Shown here: one piece after another, positions 28,004 to 37,693 of the stretch
Layout: every line of letters begins with the position of its first letter
Numbering within the stretch: the first letter of the stretch is position 1
Source of the DNA: Tenericutes bacterium HGW-Tenericutes-1
Lineage (GTDB): Bacteria > Bacillota_I > Bacilli_A > Izemoplasmatales > Hujiaoplasmataceae
Direction of reading: 5' to 3'
Assembly (NCBI GenBank): GCA_002839155.1
Contig: PGXM01000010.1
Span: forward strand, 1-64,000
Length of the DNA stretch: 64,000 bases
Notes under the pieces: generated by a model
What the model was told of the DNA's origin: nothing
Databases searched by the model: none
Seen by the model: only the letters and a program-made list of their open reading frames with translations
Position numbers and translations under genes: made by a program

Positions 28004-28861
28004 TTATTTCTTTAACATTTCTTTTTTCTTCACTAATGACATAATCTTCGAGTTTGGATTATTTTGCAATGATTCTTCAAATACGTCATAATGTTTTAAT
28101 ACCGGTAAGAGTTTTTCCATTAAATACTTTAAAGATTTAGCATTATAGTTTTTTGGAACAAAGTCTGAATATTTATTCTTCATTTCCGTTGCGATTTGAG
28201 CGTATAACGCTCTACCTGATTCATCGATGAGTCGTTCGATGATCTCACGCATGGTTTCTAGTTTGTCTTGTTCTAGTATTGGTTTATGTTTTGGTTGTTT
28301 CGAAGGTTTGATTTGTGGATGGCTTGTATGATTTGGAACTAATTTTGGCAATTCATCAAATTTAGGTAGATTTTCTAAGACAATATGCTCAGTTTCTCCT
28401 AAATAGATAAATTCAGAGAAGGCATTGACGAAAGATTTAATCGAATTTCTTCCACCCATTCCAATAACGAGTTTATTTCTTTCTCTGAGTTCTTGAACAA
28501 GTCTAGTTAAATCGGAATCAGACGACACGATACAAAAAGTGTCGACGTCCTTTTCATATAAAATAATCATCGCTTGAATGACTAATGATAAATCGCTGGT
28601 GTTTTTTCCTTTTACAAAAGCAAATTGATGATTAGCGACAATCGAGAAATTCTCGATTTCTTTCTTCCAAGGCGAAACTTGAGGGTTGGACCAATCGGCA
28701 AATATCTGTTTAATTGTGACTTCACCATAAGAAGACATCGTGTCAAATATTTGTTTGGCATTGTTTGAACTAACATTTTCAGCGTCGATTAACACCGCAA
28801 CTCGTTTATTATATTTATCCATAATACCCCCGAAAGATAAAACTATAATTTTATTATACAC
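28004..28861 (-). CDS. NYN-domain (LabA-like) protein with C-terminal OST-HTH/LOTUS-like domain
   Basis: 'KRVAVLIDAENVSSNNAKQIFDTMSSYG', 'FCIVSSDSDLTRLVQELRERNKLVIGMGG'; C-terminal LOTUS-like 'GRALYAQIATEMKNKYSDFVPKNYNAKSLKYLMEKL'. Start is likely an internal Met ('MDKYNKRVAVLID'). Confidence 0.8.
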   Translation of the reverse strand: MYNKIIVLSFGGIMDKYNKRVAVLIDAENVSSNNAKQIFDTMSSYGEVTIKQIFADWSNPQVSPWKKEIENFSIVANHQFAFVKGKNTSDLSLVIQAMIILYEKDVDTFCIVSSDSDLTRLVQELRERNKLVIGMGGRNSIKSFVNAFSEFIYLGETEHIVLENLPKFDELPKLVPNHTSHPQIKPSKQPKHKPILEQDKLETMREIIERLIDESGRALYAQIATEMKNKYSDFVPKNYNAKSLKYLMEKLLPVLKHYDVFEESLQNNPNSKIMSLVKKKEMLKK

Positions 28862-28915
28862 GATAAACCGACATTTAGATATAAAAAAAGCGAATCCATC
28901 AGGACTCGCAAAAGT

Positions 28916-29746
28916 TTATTGCCACGGCGGTAAAACGATTTTATCGATGGCATCTAAATCAGATTCAGAAATTTCAAAATCCCAAACGTCGATATTATTG
29001 GCAATTCTTGAGGGAGTCACCGATTTAGGAAGTGGTAAAAATCCACGTTGTAAACTCCAACGAATCGCCACCTGTGCCAGTGATTTTTCATATTTTTCCG
29101 CCATTTGTTGCATTAGTTCAACTTTAAATAATCGTCCGGTTGCTAAAGGTGAATAAGCTTCTGTTAGAATGCCATACGGTTTTGAAAAATCAACCGTTTC
29201 TTTTTGAATTGCACCCGGGCACAAGAAGATTTGATTGACATGAGGTACAAAACCAGTTGCTTCAATTAAAGGTTTTAAATGGACAGGACGGAAATTTGAA
29301 ACACCAATGGAACGAATCTTACCTTCTTTGTAAAGTTCGATAAAGGCTTTCCACGTTTCAATGTTTTGCGCTGTATATTCAGTGCCATCACTATGGACGC
29401 TCCAAGGTTTTGGTGCATGAATTAAGTATAAGTCAAGATAATCGACGCCAAGTTTTTGAATCGTTTTTGCAAATTCATCTTTTGCGATTTGATAACCTTT
29501 GAGTTCGGCTTTGAGTTTTGAAGTAATGAAAACTTCTTCGCGTTTGAATCCCGAATCTTTAATGGCTTTTCCAACAGATTCTTCATTACCGTAAGCGGCA
29601 GCGGTATCAATATGAGTATATCCTTTTTTTAACGCATAAAGCGTCGATTCATAGGCCTCTTTCCCATTGGGTATTTGCCACGTACCAAATCCTATACTTG
29701 GGATTAACACACCGTTATAAAGCTTATATTCCTTAACTACTTTCAT
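28916..29746 (-). CDS. Aldo/keto reductase
   Basis: 'GVLIPSIGFGTWQIPNGKEAYES', 'HIDTAAAYGNEESVGKAI', 'YLIHAPKPW', 'IGVSNFRPVHL'. Confidence 0.93.
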   Translation of the reverse strand: MKVVKEYKLYNGVLIPSIGFGTWQIPNGKEAYESTLYALKKGYTHIDTAAAYGNEESVGKAIKDSGFKREEVFITSKLKAELKGYQIAKDEFAKTIQKLGVDYLDLYLIHAPKPWSVHSDGTEYTAQNIETWKAFIELYKEGKIRSIGVSNFRPVHLKPLIEATGFVPHVNQIFLCPGAIQKETVDFSKPYGILTEAYSPLATGRLFKVELMQQMAEKYEKSLAQVAIRWSLQRGFLPLPKSVTPSRIANNIDVWDFEISESDLDAIDKIVLPPWQ

Positions 29747-29898
29747 AATTGCCTCCTATAATGAGATTTTGACATATTTATTATATCAAAATTTTGATCT
29801 TTTTAATAATTTTGCTTTATGCACGTGAATAAATTTTATTAAGTTGAATAATGCACATTGATAGTGTAAAATATTTAAGAACGTTTGAGGTGAATCAT

Positions 29899-31110
29899 AT
29901 GAACCAGCTAACTAAATTTTGTTATCGAATATATCAAAAACTATTGTATGTCGCTCAATTTTTTTTGCCAATCAATGAACCAGACATTATTTCTGGCAAT
30001 ACTGCTTTAAATGATTTAGTATTAAGAATCAAAAACGATCACTTTTCACGGATATTGATTGTCTCGCAAATACCAATCATTGATTTAGAAGATGTTGTCA
30101 ATTTTATCGGACTTCTCAAGGCAGAATTAATCAGTGTAACCTTATTTAAAGATACGACATCAAACCCAACGATTCTTCAAATTGAAACCGCTAAAGCGTT
30201 GTACCTTGACAATCAATGTCAAGCAATCATCGCTATTGGAGGCGGGTCTGCGATTGATTTAGCAAAAGGGGTTGGGGCATTAATCGCAAGACCGAATAAA
30301 TCTCTCCAACAAATGAAAGGTATCTTAAAGGTCGGTAAAAAAATCCCGATGCTTTATGCAGTTCCAACAACATCGGGTACAGGAAGTGAGGCAACGCTAG
30401 CTTGTGTTGTGACGGATTCATTGACGAAAGAAAAATATGCCATTAACGATCCTGTCCTTATTCCTAAAGTGGCGGTTTTAGACCCAAGATTAACAATCGG
30501 TCTTCCAAGTCATCTTACTTCAACGACGGGCATGGATGCCTTAACCCATGCAATAGAAGCTTATATTGGCCAAAGCAACACTAAAAAAACAAAGCGTTTT
30601 GCTTTAGAAGCGATTGAATTAATCTTTGGTAATCTCTTAAAAGCGTATCAAAACCCAACAAACTTAGAATACCGGAACGCGATGCAACTTGCGGCTTATA
30701 AAGCAGGCGTCGCTTTCACCAAAGCCTACGTCGGTAACGTTCATGCAATAGCGCATACGTTAGGTGGGATGTACCATGTTCCTCATGGTTTAGCCAATGC
30801 AGTGATTCTTCCCTATATCCTAACGTTTTATGGATCAAAAATTGATAAGAAACTTGCGAAATTAGCTAAGTTAACGCATATATCAAATCCAGATTTATCA
30901 ATCCATGACAATGCTCTTGCTTTTATCGATGAAATTAAAACCATGAATAAACTCATGAAAATCCCAACAAATTTCGAAGGAATCATTCAAAGTGATGACT
31001 TGGATATCATGGTTAAACGTGCTTTAAGAGAAGCCAATCCTTTATATCCGGTTCCCGTCATTATGGACGAAAAAGCATTTAAAAGAATTTATTCTTTGAT
31101 ACAAGATTAA
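29899..31110 (+). CDS. Iron-containing alcohol dehydrogenase
   Basis: 'AIGGGSAIDLAKGVGAL', 'VPTTSGTGSEATL', 'GMDALTHAIEAYI', 'AIAHTLGGMYHVPHGLANAVILPYI'; Met after SD 'gaggtg'. Confidence 0.9.
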   Translation: MNQLTKFCYRIYQKLLYVAQFFLPINEPDIISGNTALNDLVLRIKNDHFSRILIVSQIPIIDLEDVVNFIGLLKAELISVTLFKDTTSNPTILQIETAKALYLDNQCQAIIAIGGGSAIDLAKGVGALIARPNKSLQQMKGILKVGKKIPMLYAVPTTSGTGSEATLACVVTDSLTKEKYAINDPVLIPKVAVLDPRLTIGLPSHLTSTTGMDALTHAIEAYIGQSNTKKTKRFALEAIELIFGNLLKAYQNPTNLEYRNAMQLAAYKAGVAFTKAYVGNVHAIAHTLGGMYHVPHGLANAVILPYILTFYGSKIDKKLAKLAKLTHISNPDLSIHDNALAFIDEIKTMNKLMKIPTNFEGIIQSDDLDIMVKRALREANPLYPVPVIMDEKAFKRIYSLIQD

Positions 31111-31156
31111 TGACTTTATTTAAAATAGGTGTATAATTATTTTTGGAGGTTATTTT

Positions 31157-33637
31157 ATGAGCAGAAAAATTATTATTATCGGCGGTGTCGCTGGTGGGGC
31201 AACCACAGCCACTCGCCTAAGAAGATTAGACGAACAAGCTGAAATTATTTTATTTGAACGCGGTGAATTTATCTCGTTTGCGAACTGTGGATTACCTTAC
31301 CATATTGGCAAGGTTATTTCTTCTAGGGACGCTTTGATTGTTCAATCTGTTACGGACATGCATCAAAAATTTAATATCGATATCCGTAACTTTACCGAAG
31401 TTACAGAAATTGATAAAGAAAATAAGTCGGTCAAATATACGAATGTGAAAACCGGTGAAACAGGTGTTGAAACCTACGATAAACTCGTCATTTCAACGGG
31501 GGCACAACCGATTAAACCCCCAATTCCTGGCATTAAAGAAGCTAAAAATTTGTTTACTTTAAGAAATATTCCTGATATGGATTCAATCATTTCTTATATC
31601 AACGCAAACAACCCAAAAACAGCGACCGTTATCGGCGGTGGATTTATTGGCATAGAAATGATGGAAAATCTCATTGAATTAGGGATTAAAGTCACCTTAA
31701 TTGAAATGGCACCTCAAGTCATGGCGATGTTTGATTATGAAATGGCGCAAATGATTCATCAAACCATTACTGATAATGGCGTCAACTTGATTTTAAATGA
31801 TGGTGTAAAATCCTTTAATTCAGAAGGTAAGTCGATTACTTTATCGAGTGGTAAAACGGTTGACACAGATTTAATTATTTTCGCTATTGGGGTCAGACCT
31901 GATAACGAATTAGCCAAAAAAGCAGGTTTGACTTTAACGGCACGTGGTTCTATTCAAGTTGATGAACATTTATTGACCTCTAATCCAGATATTTATGCCA
32001 TTGGCGATGTCGTGGAAATCAATAATCCGATTATCAATCAATCGATGTCGATTGCTTTAGCGGGACCGGCTAATAAACAAGCTCGGTTTGTTGCTAATCA
32101 TCTTTATGGATTTGAAGATGTTTATCCCGGATCGATCGCAACTTCTGCCGTGAAAGTATTTGATAAAACCTGCGCAAGTGTTGGCGCCAGTGAAAAATCG
32201 TTAAAACAATTACAAATGCCTTATAAAGCCATTCATTTACACCCTTCTTCTCATGCATCTTATTACCCAAATTCGGAGTCGATGTCAATTAAAGTCTTAT
32301 TTGACCCGAATACTGCTTCGATTTATGGTGCACAAATCATTGGTGGTGACGGCGTTGATAAACGTATCGATGTCTTAGCGACAGCGATTTACGCAAAACT
32401 AAAAGTCACAGCTTTAAAGAATATTGATTTAGCTTATGCTCCGCCTTTCTCCTCAGCGAAAGATCCAATTAACATGGTTGGCTTCATTGCTGAAAATATT
32501 ATTAAAAACAAAGTTGAAACCATTTCTTGGAGCGAAATGAAAGAACTGGCAAGCAATGGCAGTTATTTATTAGATATTCGCGAAGAACCTGAATATCTAT
32601 TAGGTTCCATTCCTGGTTCTGTCAATATTCCTTTAACGGTATTAAGAAATCGTCTGGATGAACTCCCAAAAGATCGAGAAATTTATGTTTATTGTCATGT
32701 GGGTACAAGGGGCTATACCGCAGCTCGCATGTTGATGCAACATGGCTTCAAAGTCAAGAATTTAGATGGTGGATTAAAGAGTTACCATTGCGTTTACGAA
32801 AACGATGGATCAGAAATTTGTTATACCATTAGCGATGATTTAGGTCATCCGATGTTAAAGGAGGTCAAAATCGACATGCCAAATAATACCGAGAACAAAA
32901 TAACGACGACCATTCAAGTCGATGCTTGTGGGTTACAATGCCCTGGACCGATTGTTCAAGTCTACAAAACCATGCAAACATTAAATGATGGCGACATTAT
33001 CGAAATCAAAGCCACAGACCCAGGATTCTTAAGAGATATCGGTGCTTGGGCTGAAAAAACTAATAATACTTTAATTGATGTTAAGAAAGAAGATAAAATT
33101 ATTACGGCTCACGTTCAAAAAGGATCGAAAACAAATCCTAAAGACGGAATCCAAGTTCAAGAAACTAAAAACGGAACGACGATTGTGGTCTTCTCTCAAG
33201 ATTTAGATAAAGCGATTGCGGCATTTATTATCGCCAATGGCGCAAAATCATTAGGAAAAGATGTTTCGCTCTTCTTTACATTCTGGGGCCTTAATATCTT
33301 AAGAAAACCTAAACGCGTTAAAGTCAAAAAATCGTTCATCGAAAAAATGTTTGGTTTCATGATGCCAAGAGGCGTCAAGAAACTTCCAATCTCGAATATG
33401 AACATGCTTGGCATGGGTTCTTCCATGATTAAAGGCATTATGAAAAAGAAAAACGTTGATTCTTTACAAGTTTTAATGAAAACAGCCATGGATATGGGTG
33501 TTAAAGTTATTGCTTGTGCGATGTCGATGGATATCATGGGCATCAAACAAGAAGAATTGATTGATGGCATTGAAGTGGCCGGCGTTGCGACCTATTTAGC
33601 AGACACACAAGATTCAAATCATAACTTATTTATCTAA
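31157..33637 (+). CDS. CoA-disulfide reductase-like / rhodanese / TusA / DsrE-like multidomain fusion
   Basis: CoADR 'GGVAGGATTATRLRRLDE..FANCGLPYHIG'; rhodanese 'YVYCHVGTRGYTAARML'; TusA 'VDACGLQCPGPIVQVYKTM'; DsrE-like 'KDVSLFFTFWGLNILRKPKR...GVKVIACAMSMDIMGI'. Confidence 0.93.
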   Translation: MSRKIIIIGGVAGGATTATRLRRLDEQAEIILFERGEFISFANCGLPYHIGKVISSRDALIVQSVTDMHQKFNIDIRNFTEVTEIDKENKSVKYTNVKTGETGVETYDKLVISTGAQPIKPPIPGIKEAKNLFTLRNIPDMDSIISYINANNPKTATVIGGGFIGIEMMENLIELGIKVTLIEMAPQVMAMFDYEMAQMIHQTITDNGVNLILNDGVKSFNSEGKSITLSSGKTVDTDLIIFAIGVRPDNELAKKAGLTLTARGSIQVDEHLLTSNPDIYAIGDVVEINNPIINQSMSIALAGPANKQARFVANHLYGFEDVYPGSIATSAVKVFDKTCASVGASEKSLKQLQMPYKAIHLHPSSHASYYPNSESMSIKVLFDPNTASIYGAQIIGGDGVDKRIDVLATAIYAKLKVTALKNIDLAYAPPFSSAKDPINMVGFIAENIIKNKVETISWSEMKELASNGSYLLDIREEPEYLLGSIPGSVNIPLTVLRNRLDELPKDREIYVYCHVGTRGYTAARMLMQHGFKVKNLDGGLKSYHCVYENDGSEICYTISDDLGHPMLKEVKIDMPNNTENKITTTIQVDACGLQCPGPIVQVYKTMQTLNDGDIIEIKATDPGFLRDIGAWAEKTNNTLIDVKKEDKIITAHVQKGSKTNPKDGIQVQETKNGTTIVVFSQDLDKAIAAFIIANGAKSLGKDVSLFFTFWGLNILRKPKRVKVKKSFIEKMFGFMMPRGVKKLPISNMNMLGMGSSMIKGIMKKKNVDSLQVLMKTAMDMGVKVIACAMSMDIMGIKQEELIDGIEVAGVATYLADTQDSNHNLFI

Positions 33638-33641
33638 AATC

Positions 33642-33670
33642 AAACCGGTTCGCACTGAACCGGTTTTTTT
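33642..33670 (+). terminator. Rho-independent terminator
   Basis: AAACCGGTTCGCACTGAACCGGTTTTTTT. Confidence 0.88.
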
Positions 33671-33717
33671 TAATCATAAATCACACAAAAAAAACATATT
33701 TTATTCAATCAATATCA

Positions 33718-33746
33718 TTGACTTAAGGAAGTGTTTTTGATAAAGT
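33718..33746 (+). promoter_or_regulatory. Putative promoter of the degV-like gene
   Basis: TTGACT-N17-TAAAGT. Confidence 0.55.
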
Positions 33747-33812
33747 ATTATGTGTGATAGAGTACTTTACAAATAAATAAGGAAACAAAAAAATCTATTT
33801 GTCATCCCTCTC

Positions 33813-34571
33813 ATGATTTTAGTTGATGGGAAAAGTTTTCGCGATCAAATAGAAATTACCGCAACTGAAGTTTATGAAAAATTAGACCATGCCAAAGTGA
33901 CCTCAAGTTTACCGAATCTCGAAGATTTATACAAAGTCATTGAAAAACTCAAAAAAGATAAATACACAGATATCTTAGCGATTAATTTATCTTCAGGTTT
34001 GAGTGGCACCTTCAATGCTTTTAGACTTGCATTTCAAGAAGTTGAAGGCATTAACGTCACGCATTATGATTCTAAAACCTTAGGTGGAGCATTAGGTCAT
34101 ATGATTGAATATGCCTTAATGTTAGTAAATCAAGATATGAGTCCCGCTGAAATCATTCCTTTACTCGATAAATGTCGCTATGAAGATAGTTTAGCGATTT
34201 ATACGATTAATACGCTTAAATACTTACGTCGTGGCGGTCGTATTGGGTTCGTCGAAGGAACTATCGGGGATATTTTACATGTTAAACCCGTCATTACAGT
34301 GAATAACGAAGGGGTTTACGTTACCTTGAGTAAAGGTTTTGGATTAAACCGTTCGCTGATTACCATGAGAAAACTCATGATTGACAAGTTTGGCAATCAA
34401 TTGATTGATTTCACAGTTCATTATGGCAACGATTTAGCAAAAGCCACTGAACTCGCTGAGCGAATGAAAGCCGATTTAAACATTCGGAATTTAACGATTT
34501 CACCATTAACACCGGTGTTAGGAATTCATACCGGCCCAGAAATGTTTGCGTATATCGCAAGAATAGTCTAA
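33813..34571 (+). CDS. DegV family protein lacking the N-terminal segment
   Basis: 'LMILVDGKSFRDQIEIT', 'NLSSGLSGTFNAFRLA', 'LKYLRRGGRIG', 'LTPVLGIHTGPEMFAYI'; N-terminal TDS motif not encoded upstream. Confidence 0.8.
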   Translation: MILVDGKSFRDQIEITATEVYEKLDHAKVTSSLPNLEDLYKVIEKLKKDKYTDILAINLSSGLSGTFNAFRLAFQEVEGINVTHYDSKTLGGALGHMIEYALMLVNQDMSPAEIIPLLDKCRYEDSLAIYTINTLKYLRRGGRIGFVEGTIGDILHVKPVITVNNEGVYVTLSKGFGLNRSLITMRKLMIDKFGNQLIDFTVHYGNDLAKATELAERMKADLNIRNLTISPLTPVLGIHTGPEMFAYIARIV

Positions 34572-34573
34572 AT

Positions 34574-34605
34574 AAAAAAAGCGCTGATTAAATTTCAGCG
34601 CTTTT
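34574..34605. terminator. Bidirectional terminator between convergent degV-like gene and mscL
   Basis: AAAAAAAGCGCTGATTAAATTTCAGCGCTTTT. Confidence 0.8.
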
Positions 34606-34613
34606 CATTTGGA

Positions 34614-35012
34614 CTATTCGGCTTTTTCTGTTTCTTTTTTAATCAGTTTTGCTTTGGCGATTTCTGCTTTCGCTTTGACTTTCGTCATGACTTTAATCGC
34701 TAAGAAAATCGCAAATGCAATGATTAAGAAATCAATGATGGCTTGAATGAAGTTTCCATAGGTTAATAAGACAACTTCAGAAGCATTCAAGAGTGCACCG
34801 GTTAATGGATCATAAGTCGGATTGCCTTTTAAGACGATATACCAAAGTGTAAAGTCCTTACCGCCAATCAAACTAATGAGAGGCATGATAATGTCCTTGA
34901 CTAAACTTTGGATAATTTTGTTAAAAGCTCCGCCAATAATGATACCGACAGCTAAATCAAATGCATTGCCTTTTGAAATAAAATCGCCAAACTCTTTAAA
35001 AAACTTTTTCAT
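34614..35012 (-). CDS. mscL: Large-conductance mechanosensitive channel
   Basis: 'FGDFISKGNAFDLAVGIIIGGAFNKIIQSLVKDIIMPLISLIGG'. Confidence 0.95.
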   Translation of the reverse strand: MKKFFKEFGDFISKGNAFDLAVGIIIGGAFNKIIQSLVKDIIMPLISLIGGKDFTLWYIVLKGNPTYDPLTGALLNASEVVLLTYGNFIQAIIDFLIIAFAIFLAIKVMTKVKAKAEIAKAKLIKKETEKAE

Positions 35013-35045
35013 TTTAAAACATCTCCTCTATATATAAATTTATTA

Positions 35046-36032
35046 CTACCACAAGTGATGGACTGATGCTTTTATATAGGTATCATAAATATTTTTAACT
35101 GCATTCATTTCTGCTTCAGTTAACGGTGGTAATTTTGTACTTTCGATATTGGATAAAATATGTTCAGGTTTACTTGCGCCAGGAATGACGCATGAAACGG
35201 CATCAAACATTAAGATATATCTTAGTGCGATTTGTGCGAGGTTTTGATGAGGAAATAAGTCTTTTAATGCATCAACGGCTTTCAATCCTAAGTCATAATT
35301 AACGCCAGAAAATGTTTCGCCTTTATCGAAGGCTTGACCGTCACGGTTGAAATAGCGGTGATCTGAGGGTGAAAAGACGGTTTCTTTGGTCATTTTACCC
35401 GATAAAAGTCCACTTGCGAGTGGTACTCTTACGATGATTCCAACATCATTTTTCTTTGCGAGCTCAAAGACTTCTTCCATCGGTTTCAACCGAAACATAT
35501 TAAAGATGATTTGAATTGTCGCAAGATTTTTATGCTTCATTGCTTTTTTAGCTTCTTCGACAGTTTCAACGCTGACGCCATAATGTTTGATATACCCTTT
35601 TTTAACGAGATTATCTAAAAAGATATAGGTTTGTTCGGAATCATAGACCGGCGTTGGCGGGCAATGCAATTGGAGTATATCAAGACGCTCTACACCTAAA
35701 CGTTTTAGAGAATCTTTTACAAAAACGGTGATGTTTTCCTCGTTATAACTTTTCGCGATATGCGGATTAAGGTACCTTCCCGCTTTCGTTGCGATAAAGA
35801 TGTCATCATTTGGATGGGCTTTTAAAAAATCGCCTAAAGCACTTTCGCTTTCGCCTCCATTATAGACATCGGCGGTATCATAAAAATTAACCCCACTTTT
35901 CAATGCGGCTTCTAATGTCTCTATGGCTAAGTCATGGTTAAATGGTTCTCCCCATTTTCCCCCTAATTGCCAAGTACCAAGTCCAATTTCACTGACATAT
36001 AAATTGGTTTTACCCAGTCTTCGTTTATTCAC
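35046..36032 (-). CDS. Aldo/keto reductase
   Basis: 'KRRLGKTNLYVSEIGLGTWQLGGKWG', 'GVNFYDTADVYNGGESESALG'; probable GTG start after SD 'GGAGGG'. Confidence 0.92.
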   Translation of the reverse strand: MNKRRLGKTNLYVSEIGLGTWQLGGKWGEPFNHDLAIETLEAALKSGVNFYDTADVYNGGESESALGDFLKAHPNDDIFIATKAGRYLNPHIAKSYNEENITVFVKDSLKRLGVERLDILQLHCPPTPVYDSEQTYIFLDNLVKKGYIKHYGVSVETVEEAKKAMKHKNLATIQIIFNMFRLKPMEEVFELAKKNDVGIIVRVPLASGLLSGKMTKETVFSPSDHRYFNRDGQAFDKGETFSGVNYDLGLKAVDALKDLFPHQNLAQIALRYILMFDAVSCVIPGASKPEHILSNIESTKLPPLTEAEMNAVKNIYDTYIKASVHHLW

Positions 36033-36149
36033 ATAATCCCTCCGTTCATTAATATCATAGTGCATTTGATATAGATATGCAACTGAGTTGCTGAATAATA
36101 CTATGAATTTATCATTATTCATCGTATAATATTAGTAGGAGATGATACT

Positions 36150-36524
36150 ATGAAACGATCAATTCAAACCACCAATGCACCCGCTGCGATTGGACCATAT
36201 TCACAAGCCATTGATACAGGAACCATGCTTTTTGTCTCAGGACAATTACCCATTGAACCTGTAACAATGACATTAGCTACAGGTATTCAGAATCAAACGA
36301 AACAATCCCTAGATAACATCCATCAAATCGTTTTAGCCGCAGGTTATGAAATTACCGATATTGTTAAATGTACAGTATTCTTAAAAAATATGAACGAGTT
36401 TGCACTGATGAATGAAACGTATCAGCACTTCTTTGGCAGTCATAAACCCGCTAGAGCGGCGGTTGAAGTTGCGAGACTCCCTAAAGATGCTTTAGTTGAA
36501 ATTGAATGTATCGCTGTAAGGTGA
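36150..36524 (+). CDS. ridA: RidA family enamine/imine deaminase
   Basis: '[29 protein letters not shown]', '[22 protein letters not shown]'. Confidence 0.95.
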   Translation: MKRSIQTTNAPAAIGPYSQAIDTGTMLFVSGQLPIEPVTMTLATGIQNQTKQSLDNIHQIVLAAGYEITDIVKCTVFLKNMNEFALMNETYQHFFGSHKPARAAVEVARLPKDALVEIECIAVR

Positions 36525-36581
36525 GATTTCTCACCTTTTTTTATAAAAAAAAACGCAACGATTAACGTTGCATTTCTCTTA

Positions 36582-36740
36582 TTAGTCGATGGGGCTAAAA
36601 TTTTCTTTGTCTAAGCCACATTCAGGGCATAGCCAATCATCTGGCAAATCTTCAAAAGCGACACCAGGCGCGATATTTTGAGTCGGATCTCCTAGAGCTG
36701 GATCATAAACCCAACCGCAAACACATTCCCATTTTTGCAT
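36582..36740 (-). CDS. rub: Rubredoxin (52 aa, absent from supplied ORF track)
   Basis: Hand translation: [52 protein letters not shown]. Confidence 0.93.
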   Translation of the reverse strand: MQKWECVCGWVYDPALGDPTQNIAPGVAFEDLPDDWLCPECGLDKENFSPID

Positions 36741-36821
36741 AAAATTAGTCCTCCAATATTTTTATTTATAATAACTACACCCTAATTTATCATAACCACA
36801 TATATGTGTCAAGCGACTTGA

Positions 36822-37544
36822 CTAAATCCCTAATAAATCATTGAGTGTGCGATGCATATCATTCGCTAAATTCTTGAACTTCTCCGCAATCTGGTCGCGT
36901 CTAAATCCTTTTTTTAAATCTTCTTGTAAGTAATGGGGTTTTTCAATCAAAATCGCATTACTTTTTTGATTATAATAGATGGGATAAACCGGTAAATCAA
37001 TCTGATATGTTTTAAAATAATCGAATGAAAGATATACAAATCCCCCATTGTAATGTTTTAAGATATCATGATATCCGTCACTGGAGTCTTCAGGAAAAAT
37101 TAAGACCGGATTGCCAATATTTAGATGCTTTTTTGAAATCTCAAATGTCTTTCTAACCCGTAAATCTGTAAAAGTTGGAATGACATGCATACCGTTATAA
37201 AGCATTTTTGAGATTAATGCAAATGGGGTTGAAATTAAAAAACTTCTTAATTTACCATATTTCAATTTTTGCTGATAAAAAACATGATATAAATATTTCC
37301 ATCTTGATATATATCCTTCCGTCATTGGATGTGCACCCCAAGGAACAAATAACTTCGGGAAAAACAGTGATAATGAAAAGGGTCCTCCTGCGCCAGAATG
37401 ATTACAAATAAAGATTGCCTGATCTGGAAGGGTTTCATTTTGATTAAAGATTTTAGGTTTCGTTTTAAAAACTTTTATAATTGCTTTTAAAGCTCTCGTA
37501 AAAATCCCATGTTTATGTAATTTAGCAATTTTTTGTGCTCTCAT
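36822..37544 (-). CDS. PlsC-like acyltransferase (atypical)
   Basis: 'AIFICNHSGAGGPFSLSLFFPK' and 'NPVLIFPEDSSDGYHD' resemble PlsC motifs I and III. Confidence 0.6.
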   Translation of the reverse strand: MRAQKIAKLHKHGIFTRALKAIIKVFKTKPKIFNQNETLPDQAIFICNHSGAGGPFSLSLFFPKLFVPWGAHPMTEGYISRWKYLYHVFYQQKLKYGKLRSFLISTPFALISKMLYNGMHVIPTFTDLRVRKTFEISKKHLNIGNPVLIFPEDSSDGYHDILKHYNGGFVYLSFDYFKTYQIDLPVYPIYYNQKSNAILIEKPHYLQEDLKKGFRRDQIAEKFKNLANDMHRTLNDLLGI

Positions 37545-37628
37545 TTAGTAAACCTCAGACATTATAATTTAGTATCATTATAACATAGACAAATTATTTT
37601 GTCTTCTTTAATAATTGTGATGAACATC

Positions 37629-37657
37629 TTGAAGTAAAAACGCTTTCATGATATCAT
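37629..37657 (+). promoter_or_regulatory. hppA promoter with cre-like site in the spacer
   Basis: TTGAAG-N17-TATCAT; spacer contains TAAAAACGCTTTCA (37635-37648). Confidence 0.6.
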
Positions 37658-37693
37658 TAAGAAAAATTACAATGAAAAGGAGCTTTTATTACC

